From W0P28-013 sp963658575 (GTDB taxonomy: Bacteria; Bacteroidota; Bacteroidia; Bacteroidales; Paludibacteraceae): a DNA stretch of 56,380 nt. The position numbers and the translations under genes were made by a program. Numbering within the stretch: position 1 is the stretch's first letter; the number at the start of each line of letters is the position of its first letter. The notes beneath the pieces are model-generated. The model was not told where the DNA came from. It worked only from the letters and a program-made list of their open reading frames with translations, and ran no database searches. Below are positions 1 through 8,904 of the stretch, piece by piece. The stretch lies in NCBI GenBank assembly GCA_963658575.1, contig CAVKQB010000009.1, positions 1-56,380 of the forward strand, read 5' to 3'.

Positions 1-249
1 GCCCGTGGAAAAGGGGTCGCCCGCATTGTTGATTATCATCCCGTCGAGGTGGTTAGCAGTGTACCATTGGTAGAACGCCTGCAGGCGGATATCGTTGTTG
101 CCGGGGTAGCCGAGCGACATCTTGTTGCGATTGATGCAGTCCGCCGCCCATTGGTCGAGTTTCTCGAAGCCGGAGGAAGTTTGGGCGTAGACCGTCACAA
201 GGCTCGATACCGCCAGTGCGATGGTCGTTAAGAATGTTTTTGCTTTCAT
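1..249 (-). CDS. PLP-dependent histidine decarboxylase-like protein, N-terminal part (runs off the window)
   Basis: The first 83 codons of a minus-strand gene whose remainder lies before the window. Residues 1-22 form a signal peptide (MKAKT, then a hydrophobic stretch ending VYAQ). The mature part has LDQW, LGYPGNND, FYQWY and INNAGDP, an arrangement I associate with the N-terminus of pyridoxal-phosphate histidine decarboxylases (family knowledge, not searched). The PLP lysine would lie outside the window. An export signal on this family is odd because the cofactor is made in the cytoplasm. It lies 71 nt downstream of the AAA ATPase gene on the same strand; no separate promoter box is visible in the gap. 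It could be another exported PLP decarboxylase. Confidence 0.55.
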   Translation of the reverse strand, partial: MKAKTFLTTIALAVSSLVTVYAQTSSGFEKLDQWAADCINRNKMSLGYPGNNDIRLQAFYQWYTANHLDGMIINNAGDPFSTG

Positions 250-320
250 GCTTACATGGTATTTTTGGTGTGTGCTGTCGGGCTATCCGCTTGCTGCGAG
301 GCGCGGGAGGAGGGGATTGG

Positions 321-1391
321 CTACAATTGACGCAGTTGTATCCAGCGTTTGAAGAACGGGTCTTCTATCTCGTATTGAGCGGCGCGTATCAGATAACCCT
401 CCCGCATCAGTTTTTTGACCGAACTATACAAAGTACTGGTGGGGAGTTGGCGGCTTTCTATCGGACTGAGATTGCGGCAGAGGCTTTGGAAGACACGCTT
501 ATCGGTGCGGTTGAAAGTGAGCCACAGGCGTTCATAATCCAAGTCGTGGGTCGTGACTAACTGTTCGATAGCGGTTTCGACCGCATCGGATTTCTCTTCG
601 CCGTAGGCAAGTATATCCCACACCTGCGATGCCAACTGTTGCGTATAGTACGGGTGGCATTGCGTGGTGGAAAGGATTTGCGTCGCCAAGGCATCCGCCG
701 TATCGGCGGCTACCGAATGCAGGCGTTCTTGCAGATAGGCATAGAAATCGGCGTACGGGATTTTCTGCAAGACCATCAGTTTGCCGAAGTGATAGAACGG
801 CGACTTCTTGCGCTCGAAAATCTCGGTCATCATCGATTCCTGACTGCCCAAGAAAATGTAATTGATATGTTGTTGTTCTTGCAGAATGGCTCGCAGACGC
901 TTGTCTATCCCTTTGGCAAGCCCGATGATTTCTTGGAACTCGTCGAAGATAACGATAAGTTTTTGCTTTTCGGTGCTGACGGATTCCAACAGCGCCAGAG
1001 CGTCCTCCAGAGCCACCGTCTCGTCCTGCATGGGCTGAAAAGACACATCGATGCCCTGCGTCATGGGGTTGGCGGAGATGGTGGGGACGACGCGGAAATG
1101 CTGCATTTGATGTTTTAGCCGCTCCCACGGGTGCAGTTTGAATATCTCCTTAAGAATAGTGGCAGCAAAGTCCGTAACGCTTACCACCTTCTGCAGGTTG
1201 AGGAAAATATACGGACGACCGATTTGTTTGACTGCTTTATGCACCAGACTCGACTTGCCGGAACGGCGCGGGCTGATGAGTATCAAGTGGTTCTCGCTTT
1301 CCATCGTTTGGCAGATGGCAGCCAGTTCTTCGACGCGGTCGGTGAAGTACTCGTTCTCGACAATAGTACCGAATTTGAAAGGATTTTTCAT
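321..1391 (-). CDS. AAA ATPase of the archaeal ATPase_2 type
   Basis: A 356-residue cytoplasmic P-loop ATPase. Walker A is at about residues 40-49 (SPRRSGKSSL) and Walker B at about 144-152 (KLIVIFDEF), with a sensor-like segment LGSQE near 181. The C-terminal third looks like a winged helix (STLYSSVKKLMREGYLI), as in the MJ/PH-type ATPase_2 family. Such proteins are common in Bacteroidales and often multicopy; their substrate is generally unknown. Transcription probably starts from a Bacteroidota promoter about 50 nt upstream. No partner gene identifies its role. Confidence 0.8.
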   Translation of the reverse strand: MKNPFKFGTIVENEYFTDRVEELAAICQTMESENHLILISPRRSGKSSLVHKAVKQIGRPYIFLNLQKVVSVTDFAATILKEIFKLHPWERLKHQMQHFRVVPTISANPMTQGIDVSFQPMQDETVALEDALALLESVSTEKQKLIVIFDEFQEIIGLAKGIDKRLRAILQEQQHINYIFLGSQESMMTEIFERKKSPFYHFGKLMVLQKIPYADFYAYLQERLHSVAADTADALATQILSTTQCHPYYTQQLASQVWDILAYGEEKSDAVETAIEQLVTTHDLDYERLWLTFNRTDKRVFQSLCRNLSPIESRQLPTSTLYSSVKKLMREGYLIRAAQYEIEDPFFKRWIQLRQL

Positions 1392-1437
1392 ACTGCGATT
1401 TTTTTCGTTGCGAATTTTTTCGCAATCATTCCGACCG

Positions 1438-1468
1438 CAAATGTACGACTTTTATTTTGTCGGTGCAA
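1438..1468 (-). promoter_or_regulatory. Bacteroidota-type promoter of the AAA ATPase gene
   Basis: On the minus strand the -7 box TACATTTG (1438-1445) is preceded by TTG (1466-1468) with exactly 20 nt between them, matching the phylum consensus TTG-N19/20-TAnnTTTG. Confidence 0.7.
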
Positions 1469-1539
1469 ATGGGGTGAAAATCCGCAACTTGGTTACGTCG
1501 GCCTCCCTTTCACAGAAATCGCGGTGGGGTTTGGTTGGG

Positions 1540-2157
1540 TCAATGGCAGAACATGAACCCGACGTAAGCCCGCAAGCCTGTTGGCATCAGCAGTTGGCGG
1601 TCGCCGAAAGCCAGCAACCAATCGACTTTGAACGTGAGGTGTACGCGCGGCGTGAGCAGATAGTCGCAGCCCACGAAAGGCGTTGCGCACACAAATCCGC
1701 GCTTGTTGAAGACGGCCTGCGGCTCGGTCGCCCAATCGTGCTGGTTGCCTTCGACTATGTAGAGGCTTTTGACCGCGCCGCCGCCCACCGTCGCACCAAC
1801 ATACGGCCACACTTTTGCGGTGCGCCAATAGGCATCGACCAGCACGCCGCCCCAGCCGTAGCGGATGTAACTGCCGTTTTGCAAAAGGTCGTGCGCGTCG
1901 GTCGTCTGCGACGGCATCTGCGACATGTAACCCTCGCTGCCGATGCGCAGATGTTCCCACAAATGCACGCGAATGGCGCCGCCGATGCCAAACGTGGCTC
2001 CCCGCGGATTGCACGGCGCTTGCGCATTTTTGCCGAAAAGATAGCCCGCGTGGAGCATCATGCCGCCCGAAAAACCGTTATAGACCCGTTCTTGCGCTGC
2101 AATCAGCATTGCATGGGCGCAGAAGAGAATGGCGAACAGGCGTTTCGAGGCTCTCAT
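1540..2157 (-). CDS. Putative exported or outer-membrane beta-barrel protein
   Basis: A 205-residue protein of no family I can name. Residues 1-21 are a signal peptide (MRASKRLFAILF...IAAQ). The rest alternates polar and hydrophobic residues in Gly- and aromatic-rich strands and ends in a Phe-rich segment (VGFMFCH), which suggests a small outer-membrane barrel. The start is fixed by an ATGA overlap with the ruvX stop, so the two genes are probably co-transcribed and translationally coupled. The much longer reading frame extending into aspS on this strand is an antisense artefact. Confidence 0.6.
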   Translation of the reverse strand: MRASKRLFAILFCAHAMLIAAQERVYNGFSGGMMLHAGYLFGKNAQAPCNPRGATFGIGGAIRVHLWEHLRIGSEGYMSQMPSQTTDAHDLLQNGSYIRYGWGGVLVDAYWRTAKVWPYVGATVGGGAVKSLYIVEGNQHDWATEPQAVFNKRGFVCATPFVGCDYLLTPRVHLTFKVDWLLAFGDRQLLMPTGLRAYVGFMFCH

Positions 2158-2570
2158 CGGCGTTTGCTTTCCAGATATTCTTCCAAAATGATGGTGGCAC
2201 TCACTTGGTCGATCAACGCCTTGTTGCGCCGCGCCTTCTTCGTCAAACCGCCGTCGATCATGGCTTGGAATGCCATCTTCGATGTGAAACGCTCGTCGAC
2301 AAGTTCGACCGGAATCGACGGGAAACGCTGCCGTAGCCGCTCGACGAACGGCGTGATTTTGGCAGTAACCAAAGCGGGTTCGTTGCGCAATGTCTTCGGA
2401 AAACCGACCACAAAACGCTCCACCTCCTCGTGCGCAACATAGTCGGCAATGAAACGCTCCAAATCGTCGGTTGCGACCGTCGTCAGACCGTTGGCAATGA
2501 GTTGCAGCGGATCCGAAACGGCAATGCCGGTCCGTTTTTCGCCAAAATCTATCGCTAAAATTCGCGCCAT
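2154..2570 (-). CDS. ruvX: Holliday junction resolvase-like RNase H-fold nuclease RuvX/YqgF
   Basis: 138 residues, the usual length for the family. Visible motifs are the N-terminal catalytic strand AIDFGEKRTGIAVSD (acidic D at position 8), VVGFPKTL in the middle, VDERFTSKMA, and the C-terminal acidic segment ALIDQVSATIILEEYL. YqgF proteins act in 16S rRNA 5'-end maturation and/or junction cleavage. The ATG at 2570 is chosen because the promoter box lies at 2593-2600, inside the longer open frame. It is divergent from aspS. Confidence 0.9.
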   Translation of the reverse strand: MARILAIDFGEKRTGIAVSDPLQLIANGLTTVATDDLERFIADYVAHEEVERFVVGFPKTLRNEPALVTAKITPFVERLRQRFPSIPVELVDERFTSKMAFQAMIDGGLTKKARRNKALIDQVSATIILEEYLESKRR

Positions 2571-2592
2571 TGGGTTGCAGTTTTTGTCGGTA

Positions 2593-2623
2593 CAAAGGTA
2601 GGATTTTTGTGCCGATTGGGCAA
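2593..2623 (-). promoter_or_regulatory. ruvX promoter
   Basis: Minus-strand -7 box TACCTTTG (2593-2600) with TTG at 2621-2623 and a 20-nt spacer. It sits about 23 nt upstream of the ruvX ATG and excludes the longer open frame as the real start. Confidence 0.75.
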
Positions 2624-2681
2624 CAAACGCTCGTCGGACAAAAAAAATGGCTACAAAAATCGTTTTGTCGGAAAAAAGCAC

Positions 2682-2689
2682 TACCTTTG
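2682..2689 (+). promoter_or_regulatory. -7 box of the aspS promoter
   Basis: TACCTTTG on the plus strand, 60 nt before the aspS ATG. No convincing TTG lies at the 19-21 nt distance. Divergent from the ruvX promoter. Confidence 0.6.
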
Positions 2690-2748
2690 TAAGTTTGAGA
2701 AACGCACAATGCGACCGCTCTACGACAAACAATAAAAACAGACAAAAT

Positions 2749-4503
<1,755 letters not shown>

Positions 4504-4616
4504 AGGGTGTCGCCGAAATATATTATTGCAGACGATGGATAATAATGGATTCGTACCTTCTCACGGCAATTATCAGAATTTATTATCCTACAAAAAGTCT
4601 GCAATTGTGTATGCTG

Positions 4617-4662
4617 CAACAATCCAGCGACTGAAGCCACGGCTTTTGCTGGATTGTTTTGC
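4617..4662 (+). terminator. Hairpin between aspS and cinA, probable terminator
   Basis: Arms AACAATCCAGC (4618-4628) and GCTGGATTGTT (4648-4658) are perfectly complementary over 11 bp, followed by a short T run. It could end aspS transcription or act in the cinA leader. Confidence 0.6.
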
Positions 4663-4698
4663 AATTGTTCCGAAAATCAATGCATTTGAATTGAATAG

Positions 4699-5931
4699 AT
4701 GAACGCAATTTTGATAAATATCGGCGACGAACTGCTGATAGGGCAGGTGGTGAACACAAACGCCGCGTGGATGGCCGCTGCACTCGAACAACACGACGTG
4801 CATGTGGAGCGTGTCGTTACCATAGCCGACGATTTGAACGCTATCGAACGCACCATTTCCGAAACAGAAACTGCCGATGTGGTGCTGATTACGGGCGGAC
4901 TCGGTCCCACGAAAGACGACATCACGAAAGAGGCCTTGTGCCGCCATTTCGGCGCGAAATTGGTCGTCGACCAGCCGTCGTACGACAACGTGCGCAACTA
5001 TTTTGCCACGCGCGGACTGCCTTTTTCCGACATCAACAAGATGCAGGGTTTCGTACCCGATTGTTGCGAAGCGTTGCTCAACTGTGTTGGCACTGCGCCC
5101 GGCATGTGGTTCGAACACGACGGTCGCGTGCTGGTGTCGTTGCCCGGCGTACCACACGAAATGCGCTGGCTGATGACGACTTACGTTTTGCCGCGCCTGT
5201 CGCAGCGCATGGGGCGCGAGGCCATCTTGCACAAAACCATTCTGACGGTCGGCATTGGCGAGTCGTTTTTGGCCGAAAAAATCGCTGCGTGGGAAGATAC
5301 TCTGCCGCAGAATTTCCGCTTGGCCTACTTGCCCGATGCTGGCAAAGTGCGTCTGCGCTTGTCTGCACACGGCACAAACCACGCCGACCTGCAGGCGCAA
5401 ATGGATAGCGAAATCGAAAAACTTGTCGCGCTCATTCCCGAATACATCTACGGCTACGACGACGAAACGCTCGCCTCGGCAGTTGGGCGTGCGCTACTGC
5501 AACGTGGCGCAACGTTGGCCACGGCCGAAAGTTGCACGGGCGGCACGCTGGCGCACCGCATCACCGAGGTGGCGGGCGCATCGCAATACTATGTCGGAGG
5601 CGTGGTCAGTTATTCCAACGAACTGAAAATGAACTTGTTGGGCGTTCCGTGCGCAACGCTCTCGCAGTTTGGCGCGGTGAGCGAGCAGACGGCTTGTGCT
5701 ATGGCGCAAGGCTGTCGCAACCGACTGCACGCCGACTATGCCGTGGCTACCACAGGCATCGCTGGTCCTACGGGCGGCTCCGACGAGAAGCCGCTTGGCA
5801 CGGTGTGGATTGCTGTGGCAACGTCCGAAAACGTGGTGGCGCGCCGATACGTTTTTGCCACGACGCGCGCACAGCACCAAGAACGCACTGCCAATCAAGC
5901 CTTGGCCGATCTGCTTGGCGCGCTACGCTGA
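4699..5931 (+). CDS. cinA: CinA family protein with C-terminal nicotinamide-nucleotide amidase domain
   Basis: 410 residues with two fused domains. The N-terminal MoaB/COG1058-type domain (about 1-170) has NIGDELLIGQ, TGGLGPTKDD and LPGVPHEM, associated with ADP-ribose/NAD-metabolite pyrophosphatase activity. The C-terminal PncC domain (about 260-410) has TAESCTGG and GIAGPTGG, which in this family deamidates NMN to NaMN. Domain order and length are those of full-length CinA. It is probably expressed from its own leader after the aspS hairpin. Confidence 0.93.
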   Translation: MNAILINIGDELLIGQVVNTNAAWMAAALEQHDVHVERVVTIADDLNAIERTISETETADVVLITGGLGPTKDDITKEALCRHFGAKLVVDQPSYDNVRNYFATRGLPFSDINKMQGFVPDCCEALLNCVGTAPGMWFEHDGRVLVSLPGVPHEMRWLMTTYVLPRLSQRMGREAILHKTILTVGIGESFLAEKIAAWEDTLPQNFRLAYLPDAGKVRLRLSAHGTNHADLQAQMDSEIEKLVALIPEYIYGYDDETLASAVGRALLQRGATLATAESCTGGTLAHRITEVAGASQYYVGGVVSYSNELKMNLLGVPCATLSQFGAVSEQTACAMAQGCRNRLHADYAVATTGIAGPTGGSDEKPLGTVWIAVATSENVVARRYVFATTRAQHQERTANQALADLLGALR

Positions 5932-5934
5932 CGC

Positions 5935-6378
5935 TCAATCGTCGATGCGCTTGAAGTTGCCCTCGCGGTCGAATATCAGGTCGAGCGACGTGTTGAGTTC
6001 TACCTCGTATTTGCGGTGCTCATAGCCGATTTTCACGATGAACTGCTTCGCATAGTGTTGCGCCACATACGCCGTGATGGCCGCTGGCACGATGGCCGTC
6101 GGCACGCTGTCGAACCCGCAATCGACCTCTGTCCATGCGCCGTCGCCATCGAATTCAATCTCGTAATTGTTGAGAAATTGAACCGTGTACGAGTGGTGAA
6201 GCGTCGACGGATTTTCGACGATATATGCAATCTCGCAGTTCGGAAAGTGCTGATTTACAAATTGTTGCGACGTCTTTGGCAGTTGCTCGAATGTGATGAC
6301 ACGCTCTGGCTTTTCGCACGATGTCAGCCCAAGCATCATCGCCAAAAGCAACGATAGAAATGCGATTTTCGTTTTCAT
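5935..6378 (-). CDS. PepSY-like putative lipoprotein
   Basis: 147 residues starting MKTKIAF. A lipoprotein signal ends in the lipobox LTSC, so the mature Cys would be lipidated, probably for the periplasm or outer membrane. The body resembles the PepSY-like/DUF2874 fold seen in Bacteroidales (LPKTSQQFVNQHFPN then YEVELN and LIFDREGNF). Function unknown; such proteins are small periplasmic inhibitors or binders by analogy only. Convergent with cinA, stopping 3 nt after it. Confidence 0.7.
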   Translation of the reverse strand: MKTKIAFLSLLLAMMLGLTSCEKPERVITFEQLPKTSQQFVNQHFPNCEIAYIVENPSTLHHSYTVQFLNNYEIEFDGDGAWTEVDCGFDSVPTAIVPAAITAYVAQHYAKQFIVKIGYEHRKYEVELNTSLDLIFDREGNFKRIDD

Positions 6379-6411
6379 AGTTGTTTGTGGTTGAAAAATG
6401 TAGATTGTTTG

Positions 6412-6442
6412 CAAAAATAGTCTTTTTCGGGGCAAAAAACAA
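6412..6442 (-). promoter_or_regulatory. Promoter of the PepSY-like lipoprotein gene
   Basis: Minus strand TATTTTTG (6412-6419) with TTG at 6440-6442, spacer 20 nt; about 34 nt upstream of the ATG. Confidence 0.65.
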
Positions 6443-6492
6443 ATTTTTGGCGTGTTTTTGTGGTCGATGGCTGCGTTTTGCGTAATTTTTGC

Positions 6493-6500
6493 TACCTTTG
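6493..6500 (+). promoter_or_regulatory. -7 box upstream of the DUF4837 gene
   Basis: TACCTTTG 26 nt before the ATG at 6526. No TTG at the ideal distance. It fixes the downstream ATG as the start. Confidence 0.6.
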
Positions 6501-6525
6501 TACGAAGAATTTGTCGTTGTTGATT

Positions 6526-7551
6526 ATGAAAAGGAATCTGTTGTTATTGCCGCTTGCGCTGCTGTTGTGCGCTTGTCGCGGTGGAGGTATGTTGCCCAAT
6601 CCAAGCGGTGCTGCGGGCGAATTGCTGATAGTGGCCGACGAGCGCGATTGGCGCACAGATGGCGGCAAAGCCCTGTTCGACCTGCTCACGTCCGATGTGC
6701 CGTGTCTGCCGCAAGCCGAGCCGATGTTCTCCGTTTCGCGCGTCGAGCATAGCAGTTTCGACCGTCTGCTGCGCCCTGCGCGCAACATTGTTTTGGTCGA
6801 AATCGACTCGACACGCTACACGCACGCGACCATCAAGTTGGAGCGCAACCGCTGGGCACGTTCGCAGGCAGTGGCTGTGATTACGGCTGACAATGCCGAA
6901 CATCTTGCCGACATCGTCGAAAGCCGTGGCGCGGCATTGCTCGATTTCTTTGTGCGTGCCGAGCGTGAACGCCAAATCGACTATCTGAAACAAAACATAA
7001 ACCAGACCGCTCTGCAAAAAGTGTACGACAAATTCGGCATAAAAATCGCTGTGCCGACAAGTCTCAACAAATACAACGAAAGCGACGATTTTCTGTGGAT
7101 TTCGAATGGCAGCGGCACCGCGCGGCAAGACGTGGTCATCTACAGTTATCCCTACACGAGCAAGTCGCAACTGACGCGCGCCGCGCTCATTGCCAAACGC
7201 GATTCGGTGTTGTGCGCACACATTCCTGGGTCGTTTGCCGGCTCGTGCATGGGGACGGCTACGGCTTACGAACCGCCCATTTTCAGCGAGATTTGGGTGG
7301 ACGATGCCTATTGCGCCGAACTGCGTGGACTTTGGGAGATGAAAAATGGCGAAACTATGGGCGGCCCGTTTGTGAGCCATACGCGCCTCGACGAACTGCA
7401 CAACCGCCTGATAACCATCGAAGGATTTGTGTTTGCGCCAGGCAAGGAAAAACGCAACGTCATGCGCCAAGTCGAGGCGATGGTCTATTCCGTGCGTATG
7501 CCGCAGGACGTGGAGGCCATTGTGGTTACGCCCAAAAACAATGAAAAGTGA
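6526..7551 (+). CDS. DUF4837 family lipoprotein
   Basis: 341 residues. A signal peptide with lipobox LLLCAC (Cys near residue 14) marks it as a lipoprotein. The body matches what I know of the Bacteroidales-specific DUF4837 family (GELLIVAD near the N-terminus, FVSHTRLDE and VEGFVFAP-like segments near the C-terminus). Biochemical role unknown. It precedes pdxA by 20 nt and the two are probably one transcript. The ATG after the promoter box is preferred over a start at 6460. Confidence 0.75.
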   Translation: MKRNLLLLPLALLLCACRGGGMLPNPSGAAGELLIVADERDWRTDGGKALFDLLTSDVPCLPQAEPMFSVSRVEHSSFDRLLRPARNIVLVEIDSTRYTHATIKLERNRWARSQAVAVITADNAEHLADIVESRGAALLDFFVRAERERQIDYLKQNINQTALQKVYDKFGIKIAVPTSLNKYNESDDFLWISNGSGTARQDVVIYSYPYTSKSQLTRAALIAKRDSVLCAHIPGSFAGSCMGTATAYEPPIFSEIWVDDAYCAELRGLWEMKNGETMGGPFVSHTRLDELHNRLITIEGFVFAPGKEKRNVMRQVEAMVYSVRMPQDVEAIVVTPKNNEK

Positions 7552-7571
7552 ATCAGAAATCAGAAATAATC

Positions 7572-8657
7572 ATGGATAAAGTACTGAAAATTGGCATTAC
7601 GCAGGGCGATATCAACGGTATCGGCTACGAGGTGATACTGAAATCGCTGGCCGATGCGCACATGCTCGAAATCTGCACGCCCGTCGTTTACGGCTCGTCG
7701 AAGGCGATGGGCTATTATAAAAAGGTGTTAGACCTCGACCGCTTGAGTGTGAACATTGTGAAATCGGGTGCAGAAGCCGCGCCTCACCGCATCAACGTGG
7801 TGAATTGCAGTTCCGAAGAGTTGAAAATCGAGATGGGACAAGCCACGCCCGAAGGCGGAGAATACGCTTTCGCCGCGCTCGAACAGGCCACGGCCGACCT
7901 GCAAAACGGCCAGATCGATGCCTTGGTTACCGCTCCGATAAACAAAAGCGTGATGCCGCACGACCGCTTCCCGTACGCCGGCCACACCGAATATCTCGAA
8001 GCGAAAGCCAACCAAAAAGGGCTGATGCTCTTGTTGCGCGGTTCGCTGCGTGTTGCGCTGGTTACCAACCATTTGGCACTGAAAGATGTGTCCGAAAACA
8101 TCACCGAAGAGCGCATCGTGAACAAACTGAGCATACTCGACAAGACACTCCGCCGCGATTTTGGCATACGCAAGCCGCGCATAGCCGTGCTTGCACTCAA
8201 TCCGCACGCTGGCGACGGCGGTCTGTTTGGCAGCGAAGAGTCCGAAATCATTGCGCCGGCCGTGAAGCAAGCCAACGACAACGGCATTTTGTGTTTCGGG
8301 CCGTATGCCGCCGACGGATTTTGGGGTGCCGACATGCTGGACAAATTTGATGCCATCTTGGCCATGTATCACGACCAAGGATTGGCACCTTTCAAGGCTC
8401 TCTGCATGGGCGATGGCGTGAACTACACGGCCGGTTTGCCCTTTGTGCGCACCTCGCCCGACCATGGTACCGCCTACGAAATTGTCGGCAAAAACCACGC
8501 CGATGCCCAATCGATGCGGCAAGCCATCTACACGGCGGTGGACATCGTAAAAAACCGCACACTCGACGACGAAATCTCGGCAAATCCGCTGAAAGTGGAA
8601 GAAATGCCGACAAACGACCGCCGAAAATCGCCCCGCAACGACGATAATCAAAAATAA
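7572..8657 (+). CDS. pdxA: 4-hydroxythreonine-4-phosphate dehydrogenase
   Basis: 361 residues. PdxA oxidises 4-phosphohydroxy-L-threonine in the DXP-dependent route to pyridoxal 5'-phosphate. Family marks: IGITQGDINGIG at the N-terminus, TAPINK and GHTEYL in the middle, NPHAGDGG, MYHDQGL and LPFVRTSPDHGTA. The C-terminal tail after NPLK is rich in Arg, Asn and Asp and looks disordered. Start MDKVLKIG is preferred to a GTG at 7548 that overlaps the preceding stop. Its product is the cofactor for TrpB downstream and for the decarboxylase-like protein at the window edge. Confidence 0.95.
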   Translation: MDKVLKIGITQGDINGIGYEVILKSLADAHMLEICTPVVYGSSKAMGYYKKVLDLDRLSVNIVKSGAEAAPHRINVVNCSSEELKIEMGQATPEGGEYAFAALEQATADLQNGQIDALVTAPINKSVMPHDRFPYAGHTEYLEAKANQKGLMLLLRGSLRVALVTNHLALKDVSENITEERIVNKLSILDKTLRRDFGIRKPRIAVLALNPHAGDGGLFGSEESEIIAPAVKQANDNGILCFGPYAADGFWGADMLDKFDAILAMYHDQGLAPFKALCMGDGVNYTAGLPFVRTSPDHGTAYEIVGKNHADAQSMRQAIYTAVDIVKNRTLDDEISANPLKVEEMPTNDRRKSPRNDDNQK

Positions 8658-8662
8658 ATGCG

Positions 8663-8670
8663 TACCTTTG
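8663..8670 (+). promoter_or_regulatory. -7 box of the trpB leader transcript
   Basis: TACCTTTG immediately after the pdxA stop, 22 nt before the GTG of the Trp leader peptide. Transcription would begin near 8676, so the leader is within the transcript. Confidence 0.65.
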
Positions 8671-8691
8671 CAGCATCGAAAAACAGATAAC

Positions 8692-8736
8692 GTGAAGCAG
8701 ACGACAAACTTTTGGTGGTGGCAACCGTCCTTGTAA
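8692..8736 (+). CDS. Tryptophan leader peptide (attenuation) upstream of trpB
   Basis: A 14-codon GTG-initiated frame, MKQTTNFWWWQPSL, with three consecutive Trp codons at 8713-8721 and a TAA at 8734. Directly after the stop lies a G-rich segment (8737-8745) that can pair with CCCTCC at 8788-8793, in conflict with the GCCGC/GCGGC and GCCG/CGGC pairings next to a T-run terminator. This is the classical logic of ribosome-mediated attenuation: ribosomes stalled on Trp codons free the G-rich strand and prevent termination. The peptide has no other function to propose. Confidence 0.8.
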   Translation: MKQTTNFWWWQPSL

Positions 8737-8812
8737 GGGGAGGGGCGCGCCGCTTTTGCCGTTAGCATAGAGTTGAGCCGTGGGATACCCTCCTGCGGCC
8801 TTTTTCTTTTTT
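8737..8812 (+). promoter_or_regulatory. Trp attenuator: mutually exclusive antiterminator and terminator pairings
   Basis: Antiterminator: 8739-8744 (GGAGGG) pairs with 8788-8793 (CCCTCC). Competing pairings: 8749-8753 with 8795-8799 (GCCGC/GCGGC), or 8777-8780 with 8796-8799 plus GGG/CCC inside. These cross the antiterminator and are followed by a T-rich run at 8801-8812. A ribosome finishing at the stop codon 8734 would cover the G-rich strand; one stalled at 8713-8721 would not. The terminator stem itself is only moderately strong. Confidence 0.65.
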
Positions 8813-8904
8813 AATTTAGAATTAAGAATTAAGAATTTTCGCTCGATGCACATAAAATTGAATAATTGGAAATTAAATAATTGACTAATTAAATAATTGA
8901 ATTT
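8813..8904 (+). repeat. AT-rich intergenic word repeat before trpB
   Basis: Between the attenuator and trpB lie tandem copies of AATTAAG-like and AAATAATTGA-like words (for example AAATTAAATAATTGAC then TAATTAAATAATTGA). The same vocabulary appears near 20020, 21935, 45105 and 55170. Confidence 0.6.

Noticed and set aside
8671..8812. A stand-alone small RNA (6S or SRP-like) before trpB
   Set aside because: No SRP core motif or long 6S-like rod; the Trp codon run and competing stems explain the region better.
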